Source: Chlorokybus atmophyticus
Taxonomy: Eukaryota > Streptophyta > Chlorokybophyceae > Chlorokybales > Chlorokybaceae
Reading direction: 5' to 3'
Length of the DNA: 64,000 bases
Assembly (NCBI GenBank): GCA_009103225.1
Contig: RHPI01000638.1
Span: 469,823 to 533,822, forward strand
Positions 34,997-47,072 of the stretch are shown here, piece after piece. Position 1 is the first letter of the stretch, and each line of letters opens with the position of its first letter. The translations under genes and the position numbers were made by a program. The notes under the pieces are model-generated. The model was not told the origin of the DNA. It did not search any database and worked only from the letters and a program-made list of their open reading frames with translations.

Positions 34997-36300
34997 CGTT
35001 GAAGTCCACACCTTCCTGCTGCAAGAAGCTCTTTGCCACCAGTCTTGCCTTGTAGCGCTCAATGTTGCCCTGACCATCACGCTTCACCTTGAAGACCCAT
35101 TTCACTGGAATGGTCTTCACTCCTTACGGTAACCGCTCTAGTGATCAAGTGTTGTTGGCATGGAGTGACGCAATCACCTCGTCCATAGCACGCTGCCATT
35201 GCTCCGCATCTGGTGCTAATAATGCCTCCTCGTAGGTGCTTGGCTCCTCATTGTGCACACTGGCGACATGTGCCTTGTGTAAGAAGTCAGGTGCCTTTCT
35301 CTCCCTCATTTGGTATCTCCGAGCTGCGTGCTCCTGCTGCAGGTGCGGCTCCTTCTGGCCTGCTACAACTGAGTCTCGCTCACCCTTGTTGTTGATGACT
35401 GCCTCGCCCTCAGCCTCCACTGTCTTAGGATGCTCATGTGGCTGTACTTCATCGTCATCTCCCGGAAAGAAGCCTGCTTCTGGTTGTGATAATCCCTCAT
35501 GGAAAACCACCTCTCTGCTCACGATGATCTTCTGAGTATCCTCGAGCAAGATCCTGTAAGCCTTGGAACCCGGTTCATAGCCAACGAAGATGCCCTTCTT
35601 GCTGACCGGCTCCAGCTTGTGCCTGAGCTGTTTAGGCACTAGTGCATATGCCGTGCATCCAAACACACGCATACCACTCACATCTGGTGTGGCTCCATAG
35701 AAGTGCTCCCACGGAGTCTTCTGCTCTGAGCTCACCGGAGACCTGTTGCGGATGTAGTTGGCAGTGAGTACCGCCTCCTTCCACAAACTGTCTTCCATCT
35801 TTGTGTCGTTGAGCATGGCTCGAACACGCTCCACGAGTGTCCTGTTGAGGCGTTCAGCTGCTCCATTTCTGCTGCGGGGTGTAGGGTGCCGTTGTCTCGT
35901 GGCGTATGCCCTTGCTGGCGAAGAATTCCTTCAACTCCTTGTTGATGTACTCCCCTCCTCGGTCACTCCTCATTGCCTTCATCTTGTTGCTAAACTGTGT
36001 CTCCAACAAGGCCACAACTGTGCGCACAGCTCCAGCAATTTCTGACTTGAGCGTTAATGGAAAGATAATGGACAGCTTGCTATAGTTGTCGAGGAATGTA
36101 GCAAAGTACCTGGCCCCTCCCTTCGCCACAATGCGCATAGGGCCACTGACATCCATGTGCACAAGCTCGCAAGGATGCTGACTGCTAGAAGAGGATGTTG
36201 GGAATGGCATAGCATGCTGCTTTGCAACCAGGCATGGTTTACAAAGTGCACCTGATGCATTCTTGAGTTCTTCTGTGCTGAGATTGATGCCCTTCACCAT
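34997..36300 (-). pseudogene. Copia integrase and start of RT
   Basis: The 35854-36300 frame has the GAG-pre-integrase CKPCLVAKQHAMPF and integrase core (HMDVSGPMRIVAKGG, AMRSDRGGEYINKELK). The next frame, 35145-35834, continues it (VRAMLNDTKMEDSLWKEAV, FGCTAYALVPKQ, GIFVGYEPGSKAYRI). The frame change near 35850 and a stop near 35145 break the polyprotein. Confidence 0.88.
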
Positions 36301-36351
36301 CTTCTCAGCGACAAGGCGAGTGAGGTTGACGTAGCTGAGATGCCCGAACCT

Positions 36352-37617
36352 TCAATGCCACAACATTGGCGAGGCCTTGTCCTTCACCACCATGGCTTGA
36401 ATGTCAATGTCCTTGGGGTGCTGCTCCACGTGGTAGAGCCCTCCTGGATCAGCGATTCCAACCATGTGCACGACCCCATCAAGGATGACTGTGCAGCCAC
36501 CCTTCCGAAATAGGATCTCCGCGCCTAAGCGCTCCGCAACCCTCACAGAGAATAGACTCGCAATAGCCTTAGGAACATGCAGGACGTTGCGTAACAACAC
36601 CTCGCGTAGTGTGTTACCAACCTTGCACTGGAGTCGTACGTTGCCAACTCCCTCAGCCACCAGTACTTTGCCACCGAAGCCCGCCACCTTGATTGTGGAC
36701 GTCAGCTTCCTGTAGCCCTCCATCTCCTCCTTGGTTGGTGTGAGATGACGATTGCAGTCAGAGTCCACCACCCAGAAAGCTGTGCCCGCCCTCGAACTGG
36801 ATGCAGTGAAGGTGACATGTTTCTCCTTGTGTTGGTGCTCGTTGCCGCTGTTGCTGGTGCTTGTTCTAGGTTGCCCCTGTTGTTTCTTCGTACAGTCCCA
36901 CACAATGTGCCCCTTCCAACCACACCAGTGGCATGTGAGGTCTTTGTGACGAGGAATGCCTGGCTTGTTGCCTTTGTACCTCTCTTCATGGTTGCTCTTC
37001 TTTGCGTGCTTGCCGGTGTAGAAGGCGACGGCATCCGCTTGCTCGTCCTTCTTCACAACCCTCTGCTCCACGGTGAGCAGCTTCGGTAGCACATCGTCCA
37101 ACGTCAACTCCGATGATGACGTCTCCAGCAGGGTTGCGACGACCTCGTACTCTGCTGGTAGCCCTGCAACAATGGCCAGCACTACCTCCGTCTCCCCCAT
37201 GTTGTGGCCGACGTTGATGAAGTCCGCCCATAGCTCTCTCGCGCGCGCAACATACTTTGTGATGGGTTCTGCTGCCTCTTTCCTGAGTGCGCTCAGCTGC
37301 TTGCGTAGCTGCAATTTTCGAGCGTTGTTTTTGGCTCTGAAAACGGCTGATAGCTTTTCCCAAGCTTGTCTACCATCTTCACATGCAGTGAGCATGGGAA
37401 AGTGATGCGGTTTGCTGTTCAACACAAGCAAAGAGTGTGCTTCTGCTGAATGCTCTGACCACACAGTGTTCGCTCCTGGTGTTGGTGGTGGTGCCTTCGG
37501 ATCAACGTACTTCCACACCTTCTTGTGGATGAGCAAGGCCTTCATCTCCACGCACCATGTGTTGTAGTTGTCGGTGTCCAGCTTTGCAATCTGCCCCTTG
37601 TCGTAGGTCGCCTCCAT
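36352..37617 (-). pseudogene. Copia gag and protease
   Basis: The frame reads MEATYDKGQIAKLDTDNYNT, the usual copia gag opening, then a CCHC zinc knuckle (CHWCGWKGHIVWDC), then protease. The protease active site, normally D-S-G, reads VVDSDCNRHL, so the Gly is replaced. A frame break near 36350 separates it from integrase. Confidence 0.88.
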
Positions 37618-38213
37618 TTCTGTCGAGCCTGCCTTTCTTGCAGTTGACACCCAAGGCTCTGCTACCAACAAGCTACCGTAGTGTAGAACTACTATGCACA
37701 CAAGCTAGTCTCACACTTTTCAAGCGTAGTGTGGGCCCACAACCTGTTGAAGGATTAGCATGCACATGTAGCTGAGGCAAGCATAGACACACAGAGACAT
37801 AGCTACCGCCACCAGAGCATACACAAGTCACATTACATTCATCTACAAGTTGTCCGCTGGTTCTTATACCAACCAGATACACACACGTCTACGTTTGCAA
37901 GCACTGCGTAAGCTATACTCAACCTTTTGACGCGCTCTAAGCTGTGTTGTCTTCCTTACAACCAGAGCTTTTCAACAAGCTCTTACACGTCTAATATGAG
38001 TAAGTATACGCGGAGATACAAAGCAGTTAGTAAGGCTCCAGTCTGGAGTCAGTCAGGAGTCTGGTCCGACGACGCCATCTTGCTAAGTCCGGACCTAGTG
38101 CTCGTCCTTACGACCTTCTACTCCTGTGTGGAGGGTCGATGCTGATCGTATGTAGGAATGACTCTCAATAGAGACAAGTACATGTGGCACGTGGCAGTGC
38201 AGTGAACGTTCAC

Positions 38214-40579
38214 CTAATACTTGTCCTCTTGTACACGGGCGCTGTCTTTGTCAAACATGGGGAGCAGTTGGACAATGTCTTGTACTGGCTCCAGAGTCAC
38301 GATATCGAGATGTGGACTCTCTCGACGCTTTTCCCATTCCATAGCGATGCACTTTGTGTCGCTCGTCACATCCAGCTTCATGTACCAGCGGACAAACACA
38401 ACCTCCTTCCATACGCGCCCGCCACTATCACCCCACGCCACCACGCGCAGTAAAAGGAGTGCCTGAGCCCACCACGTCACGTTCACACCGTCCTCATCAC
38501 CTTCAGAGAACCATGGCCGACTAAAGAACATTCCAGTTGCGCGCGCCATGCTGACGCCTGATGTCATGTGCACCGCTGCGCCTCCGTTCACCACGCAAAC
38601 AGCACGCCGCCCATCGGCTAACTCCAATTGTTCCCTCCTCAACCAGCTGTCCAAGATGGCAGGCGGCTTGTCGGCGAATGGAGTCTACAGGGCGACTTGG
38701 CGGCTTCGCGCAAAACCGCTCCAGTACGGGCTGGACTCCCTCATTGTCAGCACATCCATCCATAGCAACTTGTCCATCTTCTCCATTACATTACATTGCT
38801 GCTGCGCCATGACCGTCGTGCATCTCGGGATCCACGACCATGCCGTCCTCTCTCACATATTCCGCACAGCTCCATGCCTTCCAGATTCGCGTTTGATAGT
38901 CCCGGTTGTTGCCACCACGCGCCCATTATTTGGTTTATTGGGCATGCGTCTGCTCCATGCGATTGGCGCTGAACCAATCTGAGTGTCCACTACTGACAAC
39001 TGCCGACGCAAGATAAGTGAGCTAATAATGCATATTCTCGATCTTCCAACTTAACTTTTGTGCTAAATATGACGACAGTAGCGGGTGCAACACTGCGGAT
39101 TTAAAGGCAGCCAGCTCGTTGTCGGATGTGATCAGGGTCTCGCTTGTGTGTTCATGGGCCTTGAGCAACTTCTTGTTCCACTGGGCAAGCGATGCAGCAG
39201 CAATGGTGAGGAAATCGTTGGCCTCACTATCGAGCAGCACACCATCTGCAAGGGCCGGCAGCAGCTGCAGCACCGCCACTTTCTCCACCACCTTAAAGGA
39301 GTGGTTAAACAGAGAGAAATCCACTGTACTTGTGGGTACCTTAAAGTGCAAAACCCGTAGTGTCGCCTTACATGCATTCAGCCTGTGCACATTTGCTTGT
39401 GAGCACGTGTCGTTGGCTTTTGTTGTAACATAAATGCAATGCCAAAGACGTGCCTGGTTTGCAGAATCCGTCTCGTGAATGGACGCATGCGTTCCTTCGT
39501 AGCGTCGTACACAGCAGCAAGCAGGTGGTCAATGATGCCTCTCAGCACATGCATTGCGTCAGGGGCAAGGCGAGAGTAGCAATCAGCTCCCAGCATCCGC
39601 GATTGTTGCCAACCCCATAGTGCATTCTGTTGCCAAACATCAGTGCCTGGTTACGCGCAAAGCCATTCATCTTCACTGCCGGTGATTTGACCATTATCTT
39701 CTAGACATGCAAGGAGAGCTGCTATTTAAAAGCCTTGGCTGTTTGGCGTGCATTTTAAATAATGCTATGCAGGTACACCCGCAGCTGTCGTATGAATGAT
39801 GTGTAGAAAGCCTCGGGTTTCAGTTTCGCGTCCTCATCCATCTCCAACAGATTTAATTTGGTGACGAGACAAACATTGCAAGGATGTCGTGTTTGGTTGC
39901 CCGACACAATGCGTGCGAGTGTGGCAGTCTTCTGCAAATACACATCTCGGATACTCCACTGACATCCTCCATGCACTGTTTGCCGGCAGGTTGCATCCGG
40001 TTACAACCACGCATGTCCACTACCTGCAAATCGCTGATGTAGTTGGCAAGCGCGGGAAACGTACAACGTTCGATGCCATTCGGGTCGATGAGCTACAGCC
40101 CTTCTTAGCTCGCCCGCTTCACATCCCCTAACACTACATTTAGCATCATGAAAAATCTCACATTTTCGAATTGGGAACAATTCCTTGCCCTGCGCCCAAG
40201 TGGGATGCCCGGCCACTGCGTGAACCACCGGCAGAAGCGCTATCATAACAATTCCCATGTTACTAGCATGCATGTCCCAATTGCCAGTGTAGGTGGCAAG
40301 CAATGCCATTGGAGGGTAGCTAGAGCGCTTGCCCGCGCTGTTTAGCGTAGTCTAATCACTCTACGAAATGGCAGGCGCCAAGTAGGACGCTTCCCTCACC
40401 TCTCTCCGCAAATCCGCCTCAACATCCACCAATCGCCCGTGGAAGGATGGCCAAAGCTGTGTGGGTTCCACTGTACTGAACATTGAAGCCATTAGCGGCA
40501 TGTGGATTGCCATACAACCGCGCGAGCCATACCTGCTCCGACCAAGCAATGACAGCCATGCTGGCCTCAGATTAAACAT
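38214..40579 (-). pseudogene. Decayed DNA-transposon transposase (tnp2/Plavaka-like), C-terminal parts
   Basis: Successive minus-strand frames read as one decayed protein. 40001-40309 (GNWDMHASNMGIVMIALLPV) and 39755-39976 (HPCNVCLVTKLNLLE) recall the region with a C-x-x-C loop. 39378-39596 has PDAMHVLRGIIDHLLAAVYD, like the conserved D-x-M/L-H box. 38214-38654 has VRWYMKLDV and VTLEPVQDIVQLLPMF, like the late 'legitimate-region' of such transposases. Stops and frame changes separate every piece. The likely N-terminal part is at 46776-47072 on the other side of the inserted Ty3 element. The family is suggested by motif order only. Confidence 0.4.
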
Positions 40580-40686
40580 TGCATTTTACAGACTTTGGCC
40601 GGCATATATGTGACGCTGATGTCCCGATCCTGAGGGTCTTCAGGCTTGCGCAGGTCAGCCGTCACGTAGTTCTGATACGGCAGCAC

Positions 40687-41358
40687 TATGACGGTGCTCG
40701 TGCCTTGTCATCTGTGAGTTGGTCCAATCAACAACCCTCTCACCAAGACACAGTATTTACACCAGAACCTTGCCCCCTCTGCCAAGCACACACGCGCGCC
40801 TCGCCACTCGCGTACGCACGCGCATGCGCTCGAAGCTACACACCCACTTGTGTAGCGCCTTGGATCGTGACACAAGCAAGCACACACCGGTGGACACTTG
40901 CTAGCAACCCCTGCTAACCACCACCAAGCTTGCACATAAGAAACTAGGGAGCTAAAGGTTGTATTGCAAATTGTAGAGTGTCACTTTTATACCTACCAGT
41001 CTGCACATGCTACTGTCTAGACGATTCTAGCGCTAGACGGAACTAGAAGCTAAAATATATTTGCAGAATCTTGTAGTACACTTCTAGACCTTTCCAACGC
41101 ACCAAAGATCTTCTAATTTGCTGCTCATATGGTCAAGTTATACTACTTGGCGCCAGGCCCTTCCAGAAATCTGGTCGAGCCCTTCTCGACTGGCCCTCCG
41201 TTTTCTGGCACCTTCCGGACTGGTCTTGGGGCCCCGGTCGATATCCGCGGCAGACTCATAACTCGCCGATATCCACTAGAAGTCATAAAAAACATGTACC
41301 TTACAAATAAGGCCTAAAGCGGCCATGAAAATCACAAAATTTGGCCTTGACTGTTACA
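40687..41358 (-). repeat. 3' LTR of Ty3 element
   Basis: The 672-bp repeat starts TGTAACAGTC in element orientation. Its outer end reads TATGACGG against TGTGACGG in the other copy, a mutated terminal dinucleotide. Confidence 0.95.
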
Positions 41359-41419
41359 CTCCTCCCCCCCCAGGTGAGCTTCGTCCTCGAAAGCTCGCGA
41401 GGTTGTCGTCAAGCAAGAT

Positions 41420-41560
41420 AGGCACGCACAACGTCTTGAGCATTAGTCAAGTGTGCCTCTGGCTCCCAGGATGCTTCATGCAACGGATAGCCCTTCCATT
41501 TTACTAAGAACTTGCGTACGCCATGCACAAACTTCACACAAGGATGTCTTCTACCTCCCC
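41420..41560 (-). pseudogene. C-terminal chromodomain of Ty3 element
   Basis: In the frame reading leftwards from about 41520 the minus strand encodes KFLVKWKGYPLHEASWEPEA followed by HLTNAQDVVRAYL, a chromodomain core. Chromodomains on integrases guide insertion toward marked chromatin. Frame changes between it and the integrase show decay. Confidence 0.85.
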
Positions 41561-41763
41561 CTCTGGTTCACCGTCCGTGCCAACTTCGGAGGGCGGCCTT
41601 TCTGGCGGTTGTCCTCGATATGCTTTTAGAAGGGAGACGTGAAAAACGGGGTGCACACGCATGGTGTCGGGTAGCTCCAGCATGTACGCTACGTCCGAGA
41701 CAACTTGCTGACCTTAAATGGTCCCAACCAGCGTTCATTCAGCTTGCGAACTCCCGTACGCAC

Positions 41764-43521
41764 CTATACGTGCTTCGCGGAGAGTAACACAATGTCGCCT
41801 TCCTGAAACGTGAGGTGTCGGCGATGCGCGTCCGCGTACTGCTTCTGCCGATTTTGTGCCACCAATAGCGCCTCCCTAGCTGCCTGATTAATGTCCGCGC
41901 ACTTTGTAAGGAAGTCATTGGTTGCCTCCACACGCACGTCATGTCGTCGCGGTGTCCATGTCGTCAACGGTGTCAATGGATGTTGCCCGTAGTTCATAAG
42001 GAAGGGAGTGACACCTGTGCTTGCATTGTGGTGGTTGTTGATTGCAAACTCCACCAACTCAAGCAGCTCCGCCCAATTGTCTTGTCGCGCGTTAACGTAG
42101 CAACGCAACATGTCCTCAATCACACGGTTGGCCCGCTCCGTTTGCCCATCAGCTTGCGGGTGGAATGCCGTGCTAAACTTCATTGTCGTACCAAGTGCAC
42201 CATGCAGCGCCTCCCAAAACTTACTTGTAAAGCGCGGGTCGCGATCACTCACAATGCTTCGTGGTAATCCATGAAAACGAAACACATGCTTCACGAACAA
42301 GCGTGCTGCCTCCGGTGCCGTGCAAGACTCACTACCCGGTGCCAAGCGTACCATTTTGCTGGTTTTGTTGACGAACACAAGTATAGCGTCGTACCCTTCT
42401 TTTGTCTTTGGTAGCCCCGTGATAAAGTCCATGGTAACTTGCTCCCACTTGGATAATGGCACAGGGAGAGGTTGCAGCAACCCACCTGGCTTTTGGTTGC
42501 TTGCCTTCACCCTTTGGCATGCGTCGCACAACGCCACGTAGTCGCGCACATCGCGATGCATCTCTCGCCAGTAAAAACGGTGCTTAAAGCTTGCCAAAGT
42601 CCTCTCCAACCCTTGGTGACCAGCAATGGGCACGTCGTGAGCTTCCTTCAGCAACTTCACACGGATATGCGTGACGTTGGGGATGTAAAAGCGCCCGTGG
42701 TGCCAAAGCAGCCCGTCGCGCATTGACCAATGCCCACTTGTGTCCGTAGCTGCATTTTCCAGCTCTTGCAACACTTTCATACCCTCCGTGTCTTCACGAA
42801 GCACTTGCCGAATCTGGTCGGTCCACTCGGGCTGCACTCGAGCCAGGGCCTCAATTGCATTAAGCCGGCTTAGCGCGTCAGCAACACCATTTGACGTACC
42901 GGGCTTGTACTTGATATTGAAGTTAAAAAGTTGAAAGAACTCAAGCCATCGAGCTTGTCTACAACTTAGATGAGGTTGTGTTTGTAAGTACCTCAGTGGA
43001 GAGTGATCCGTCTCAAGCACAAACTTTTTGCCTTTCAAAAAACAACGCCATTGTCGTAGCGCCATGACTTGCGCTAAAAGTTCCTTCTTGTGCACGGGGT
43101 AGTTCAGCTCCGCACCACTCATCTTCTTGCTGAAGAACGCTACTGGATGAAGGCCATTGCCATGGTCTTGCTGCAAAACAGCTCCTACGGCTGTGTCGGA
43201 CGCGTCGCAAGCCAAAATAAATGTCTTTTCCATGTCGGGGTGAGCCAGGACCGGTGCCTCCATCAGCGCCTTCTTCAACGCAGCAAATGCATGTTCCTCT
43301 GTTGCTGACCAGCGCCAAGGCTTTCCCTTCTTGAGTAGGGCAGTTAAGGGAGCAGCTATGCGCAAAAACCCCATGATAAACTTGCGATAATACCCCGCAA
43401 GGCCTAAAAAGGACATCACCTCTTTTACGTTGGTTGGGGAAGCCCACTCGCGCACCACCTGCACTTTGTTGGGGTCCGGCTTGATGCCTTCATGCGACAC
43501 GATGTGGCCTAGGTACTCCAC
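41764..43521 (-). pseudogene. Ty3 RT thumb/RNase H and integrase
   Basis: A long open frame of 585 codons: MEYLGHIVSHEGIKPD and SFLGLAGYYRKFI (RT end), LACDASDTAVGAVLQQD and LETDHSPLRYL (RNase H), an H-x-C-C-type zinc region (HQGLERTLASFKHRF, CDACQRVK), and the integrase core (MDFITGLPKTKEGYDAILVF, IVSDRDPRF). It is separated from the preceding RT frame by a single TGA near 43523. Confidence 0.92.
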
Positions 43522-43524
43522 CTC

Positions 43525-44877
43525 TCAAAGCAAGAATTTGCACTTTCGTAGCTGGGCGTACAACTTGTGTTCGCGCAAACGCTGCAACACGCGCCGTAGA
43601 AGTGCCACGTGCTCCTCCTTTGTTTTCGCGTACACCAAAATGTCGAGGTACACGAGAACTCCCTTACCAATCAAATCAGCAAAAACGCTGTTCATAAGCG
43701 TTTGAAATGTTGCCGGTGCGTTCGTAAGTCCGAAAGACATGACCAACCACTCGTAGTGCCCATAACGTGTGTTAAAAGCTGTTTTCTCCACATCCTCGGG
43801 CGCGATGCGGATTTGGTGCCTCCAGCAAGATCAAGTGTTGTGAAGTACTGCGCACCTTGCAATTGCTCCAGCAACTCGTCGATACGTGGGAGTGGAAAGC
43901 AATTCCTCTTCGTGATGTTGTTGAGAGCTCGGTAGTCGACGCACATGCGCAAGCTCCCGTTCTTCTTTCGTACAAACAAAATAGGTGCACCATAGGGGGA
44001 CTTACTAGGCCTGATGTAGCCTCTTTTCAGCAAGTCCGCCACCTGCCTCTCGACCTCTTCCAGCTCCAAAGGTGACAACTTGTATACGGGTCGATACGGT
44101 GGCTTGTGCACGCCCTCAATTAGCTCCACACGGTGGTCTACGCTCCGTGGAGGTGGTAGACCAGATGGAAGTCCGTCCACCATGATATCTTGGTATTCTT
44201 TAACAAGTTTACACACCTTGGGGTCCATTGTAGCCGTCTTAACATCGTCACTCAGCTCTGGTGCTGATTTTGCAGTGTTTTCGCGCACCACGCACAACCA
44301 TGCAGCCTTTGCCTTCCGTGCAGACAATAACTTCCTCAATTGCACATAACAGATCTGGGCAATTGTCGTACCACCTGATTGTGCGTGCCGCGCCTCGATG
44401 ACGTCCGACGCAGCTTGAATGGATTCTCCACCATTTCGTTCGATGGTGAGCGCGCGCTTCCTCCAATTGATGGATGCATTATGTTGCCATAGCCACGGCA
44501 GTCCCAATATCCCGTCAAACCCGTTCCGTAGGGTGATGCAGCAAAATCGCTTGTTCTCCTTCATCTTCCCAATGCGAACGCACAACTCTTTGGTCATAAA
44601 CGCAGCGCCATCACCTCCAGAGGGTGGCTCTCCATTAGCGAGCTTCACTTCACCTCCTTGTAATGACGAATGCCAACCGTGACGCCGCGATATCAATACT
44701 CATGAAGTTGCTGTTGGCACCGCTATCAATCATGAGCTTACACTCTCTCCATCGTCCTTGGTCAAGGCAATTGTGTGCTCGAAGCCCAAAGTACTTTGTT
44801 GTCTCCTCGTTTGCATAACTCACCACCATTGGCGCGTTCAAAGCCATCTCCTCTTGCTTCTTTAATGGAAATGTCAC
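43525..44877 (-). pseudogene. Ty3 protease and reverse transcriptase, three lesions
   Basis: The protease active site CKLMIDSGANSNFM is at about 44700-44745. RT motifs follow: KRGYIRPSKSPYGAPILFV, RMCVDYRALNNITKR and FTTLDLAGG, then a frameshift near 43815 into KTAFNTRYGHYEWLVMSFGL. The catalytic box reads VYLDILVYA, so one of the two Asp of Y-x-D-D is missing through an in-frame codon loss. A stop ends the frame at 43525. The RT cannot be active. Confidence 0.93.
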
Positions 44878-44930
44878 AGCATCCGTCCGTGCATGAGGCT
44901 TCTTCCTATCCCCAGCAGTAGCCTCCTCAC

Positions 44931-45947
44931 CTACTGGGGGAAGTCCTTTTCTTGCTCCACGCCATTTTGCTCCATCGTGTTGACGCGACGATCACGGCGA
45001 GGGTTGCCATCCGGTGTTGGCCTTTGCGTGCTTCGTTTGGGGCATCCGTACGCAAAATGCTCCGTCGACCCACACGCATAACACTTGCGCACACCTTTAC
45101 CTCTTTCACCACGTCCGCCGTGCTTCGCCTCACTTCCATGCGTGTGTATGGCACCCACCTCCATTGGTGCAGGCCCAGAGTCAGCTCCACCTCCATTGGC
45201 AAGTGCTAAACTTGGTTCTCCTCGTCTCCATGCATGTTGAAAGCCTCCCCGGGGCTGATCACCATGCCTTTGCCTCCAGTCAGTGTTTCTTGTGGTGGAC
45301 TTGAAGTACAACGCGTCGAGACGCTCCGCGAGTGTTTTTTTCTTCGGGTCCCGTAGCTCCACTTCTTTACGCCTCAAAGGTTGTAACCCACGTGCATACC
45401 TGTCCAGCTGCTCCTCCTCGGTCATATTGGGTATGGACATCACCAATCGCTGAAACGCGGCCGTGTACGCCATCACCGACCCCATTTGCACAAGGGCTGC
45501 AAGTTTGTCGCGTGCGGCCTTCACGCTCTCAACGGGAACAAATTGATGCCTGACCTCCAGTGCCAACTCTTCCATGGTGGTCAATGGTAGCGCCAACCCG
45601 TTTGCAACACGCGTACATCGATGCCTCCACCACACAAGTGCTGCACCTTCAAGCAATGTCGCTGCAACCTCCACGTGCAGATGCGTGGGCACCTCCGTGA
45701 GCTTCAACCAAGACGATACTTGAAAAATCCATTCATCCACTGCATTTCCATCATGTTGACCCCTGAATGGCTTGGGCTTTGGCACTTTCACATGCACGCG
45801 CGAGCTTGATGCCATGGGAATTTGTATACGCGCCATCGCATGCTCATACGCCTCGCGTTGTGCTTGTGACGTCGCTTGCGTGTGATGAAGCTCTTCTCTT
45901 AATGCTAAGATGGCAGCTTGAAGCTCTTCCATACGAGCATCCTCCAT
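44931..45947 (-). CDS. Ty3 gag polyprotein
   Basis: The open frame from Met 45947 (MEDARMEELQ) has an N-terminal coiled-coil-like stretch, the retrotransposon gag domain (PKPFRGQHDGNAVDEWIFQV, DKLAALVQMGSVMAYTAAF, YARGLQPLRRKEV) and one CCHC knuckle (CYACGSTEHFAYGC). The frame stops near 44931 and protease follows in another frame, so gag and pol are separate here. This is the only intact coding part of the element. Confidence 0.88.
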   Translation of the reverse strand: MEDARMEELQAAILALREELHHTQATSQAQREAYEHAMARIQIPMASSSRVHVKVPKPKPFRGQHDGNAVDEWIFQVSSWLKLTEVPTHLHVEVAATLLEGAALVWWRHRCTRVANGLALPLTTMEELALEVRHQFVPVESVKAARDKLAALVQMGSVMAYTAAFQRLVMSIPNMTEEEQLDRYARGLQPLRRKEVELRDPKKKTLAERLDALYFKSTTRNTDWRQRHGDQPRGGFQHAWRRGEPSLALANGGGADSGPAPMEVGAIHTHGSEAKHGGRGERGKGVRKCYACGSTEHFAYGCPKRSTQRPTPDGNPRRDRRVNTMEQNGVEQEKDFPQ

Positions 45948-46041
45948 CTCCACTAACACACTACACTCCGGTTTCGAATGAAAAGTGTAAACGCCCACAC
46001 ACTTCCTCTCTCACCTTCGTAAACCGTGCTCCGATACCAGT

Positions 46042-46712
46042 TGTGACGGTGCTCGTGCCTTGTCACCTGTGAGTTGGTCCAATCAACAACCCTCTCACCA
46101 AGACACGGTATTCACACCGGAACCTTGCCCCCTCTGCCAAGCACACACGCGCGCCTCGCCACTCGCATACGCACGCGCATGCGCTCGAAGCTACACACCC
46201 ACTTGTGTAGCGCCTTGGATCGTGACACAAGCAAGCACACACCGGTGGACACTTGCTAGCAACCCCTGCTAACCACCACCAAGCTTGCATATAAGAAACT
46301 AGGGAGCTAAAGGTTGTATTGCAAATTGTAGAGTGTCACTTTATACCTACCAGTCTGCACATGCTACTGTCTAGACGATTCTAGCACTAGACGGAACTAG
46401 ACGCTAAAATATATTTGCAGAATCTTGTAGTACACTTCTAGACCTTTTCAACGCACCAAAGATCTTCTAATTTGCTGCTCATATGGTCAAGTTATACTAC
46501 TTGGCGCCAGGCCCTTCCAGAAATCTGGTCGAGCCCTTCTCGACTGGCCCTCCGTTTTCTGGCACTTTCCGGACTGGTCTTGGGGCCCCGGTCGATATCC
46601 GCGGCAGACTCATAACTCGCCGATATCCGCCACAAGTCATTATAAAGATGTACCTTACAAATAAGGCCTAAAGCGGCCATGAAAATCACAAAATTTGGCC
46701 TTGACTGTTACA
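46042..46712 (-). repeat. 5' LTR of Ty3 element
   Basis: The 671-bp repeat is nearly identical to 40687-41358, with ends TGTAAC...GTCACA in element orientation. Confidence 0.96.
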
Positions 46713-46775
46713 AGCACACTCGCATGTGTATATGTGACATGGCTCCAATGGTTGAAGCACATGCGCCGCACACCG

Positions 46776-47072
46776 TTAACACACTTCAGACTGAGAGAAA
46801 GCAATGGTGGTCCGGAGGTAGCTGGCCACATGCACACCGGTCTTACACTGGAGCTTTTCTGTTAGAAAGTGTGCATTTCGGATGCACTTGATGATCCGCC
46901 CCATGTCGGAGGCCGACAGGCCTTGGCCGTTGTTGCACTGCACGAATGCCACTGCAAGAGCATGCTCCGAGCCATACCACTTGGATTCCGACGCGTGCGA
47001 AGGGACGCCTCTTCCATGTTGGCGTGCCACAGGTTTCTCAGGCACACGCACACATTGAAAGCCCTCGTTCAC
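46776..47072 (-). pseudogene. Putative N-terminal piece of the transposase split by Ty3
   Basis: The frame (WYGSEHALAVAFVQCNNGQG, LSASDMGRIIKCIRNAHFL) lies directly beyond the Ty3 target duplication, on the same strand as the pieces at 38.2-40.6 kb. It resembles the early region of tnp2-type transposases that ends in a short helical repeat. Assigned mainly by position. Confidence 0.35.

Larger units (their letters stand above)
32787..38170 (-). mobile_element. Ty1/copia LTR retrotransposon, non-functional
   Basis: Bounded by direct repeats 32787-33206 (3' LTR) and 37745-38170 (5' LTR), consensus ends TGTTGA...TCAACA, and a 5-bp target duplication GAGAC at 32782-32786 and 38171-38175. Inside, on the minus strand, are gag, protease, integrase and RT-RNase H in Ty1/copia order. 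Several lesions, and a solo LTR of a second element inside the RT, show it is dead. A minus-strand polypurine-like GTGGGAG abuts the 3' LTR. No standard initiator-tRNA primer site was found right after the 5' LTR. Confidence 0.95.
40687..46712 (-). mobile_element. Full-length Ty3 chromovirus, inactivated
   Basis: Near-identical LTRs lie at 46042-46712 (5') and 40687-41358 (3'). A 5-bp target duplication AGCAC sits at 40682-40686 and 46713-46717. Just inside the 5' LTR is TGGTATCGGAGC (minus strand, 46028-46039), one base off the common initiator-Met tRNA primer site. Just before the 3' LTR is a polypurine tract, CCTGGGGGGGGAGGAG. Coding order on the minus strand is gag, protease, RT, RNase H, integrase, chromodomain. 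The LTRs differ by few substitutions and small indels, so the insertion is fairly recent, yet the coding region carries several lesions. Confidence 0.97.
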
